Source: Firmicutes bacterium CAG:145
GTDB lineage: Bacteria; Bacillota; Clostridia; Peptostreptococcales; Anaerovoracaceae
Assembly: GCA_000435715.1 (NCBI GenBank)
Contig: FR882595.1
Coordinates: forward strand, 291,466-297,104
Direction: 5' to 3'
Length of the DNA stretch: 5,639 nucleotides
Shown here: one piece after another, positions 5,576-5,639 of the stretch
Layout: the number at the start of each line of letters is the position of its first letter
Position numbering within the stretch: position 1 is the stretch's first letter
Program-made: the position numbers and the translations under genes
The notes under the pieces: model-generated
Database searches by the model: none
Told to the model about the DNA's origin: nothing
Seen by the model: only the letters and a program-made list of their open reading frames with translations

Positions 5576-5604
5576 TATTATCCGGGTTTATCATCAGGAT
5601 AATA
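5576..5604 (+). repeat. Perfect inverted repeat in tRNA spacer
   Basis: TATTATCC (5576-5583) and GGATAATA (5597-5604) are perfect 8-bp arms with a 13-nt loop. They fill nearly all of the 33-nt spacer between tRNA-Met and tRNA-Val. In the precursor RNA this would be a hairpin separating the two tRNAs, plausibly a processing or folding spacer. It lacks a U tract, so it is not a terminator. Confidence 0.6.
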
Positions 5605-5605
5605 C

Positions 5606-5639
5606 GGGAGTTTAGCTCAGCTGGGAGAGCATCTGCCTT
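5606..5639 (+). tRNA. tRNA-Val (probably TAC), cut by window end
   Basis: The first 34 nt are present: acceptor GGGAGTT (5606-5612), T8-A9, D stem GCTC/GAGC (5615-5618 and 5627-5630), and the 5' anticodon stem TCTGC (5632-5636). The loop then begins CTT, so the window stops at a wobble base T. The D arm and anticodon arm match Firmicute tRNA-Val with a CTTACAA loop, from memory. The remaining anticodon bases are outside the window, so the amino acid is inferred. Confidence 0.8.

Noticed and set aside
1..5639. CRISPR arrays, insertion sequences, phage or toxin-antitoxin genes
   Set aside because: No regularly spaced direct repeats, terminal inverted repeats with transposase, or paired small genes were found.

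Overview
The window reads as ordinary chromosomal DNA from a low-to-mid-GC Gram-positive anaerobe, most likely a member of Clostridia. This is inferred from the AAAGGAG-type Shine-Dalgarno sequences, a TTG start, near-consensus -35/-10 promoters, CCA-encoded tRNAs and the Firmicute style of both tRNAs. No taxon finer than that can be read from the sequence. I see no mobile element, phage gene, integrase, CRISPR array or rRNA.

Layout: a leftward pair, lgt then ychF (1899 to 46), is tightly packed, and the lgt stop codon overlaps the ychF ribosome binding site. sfsA (2005-2718) is divergent from lgt. Its short upstream region holds promoters for both directions and an inverted repeat, and sfsA has no visible Shine-Dalgarno; its likely extended -10 would place +1 on the ATG. 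sfsA converges on a leftward NhaC-family Na+/H+ antiporter gene (4269-2758) that starts with TTG. A 306-base gap (4270-4575) holds divergent promoters for the antiporter and for a rightward gene for a cytoplasmic TPR protein (4576-5415). On the TPR side this gap also encodes a leader of about 140 nt. Its first 100 nt can fold into a nested three-way junction beginning at the predicted transcription start. Last comes a tRNA transcription unit (tRNA-Met(CAT), then tRNA-Val cut by the window edge) behind a strong promoter that overlaps two mutually exclusive hairpins.

Most of the proteins are housekeeping: lipoprotein maturation (Lgt), a ribosome-associated ATPase (YchF), a nuclease-fold protein (SfsA), ion or organic-acid antiport, and tRNAs. 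The genes do not form one pathway. The element most worth following up is the structured leader before the TPR gene, whose protein has no assigned function. No complete new multi-gene system is evident here.
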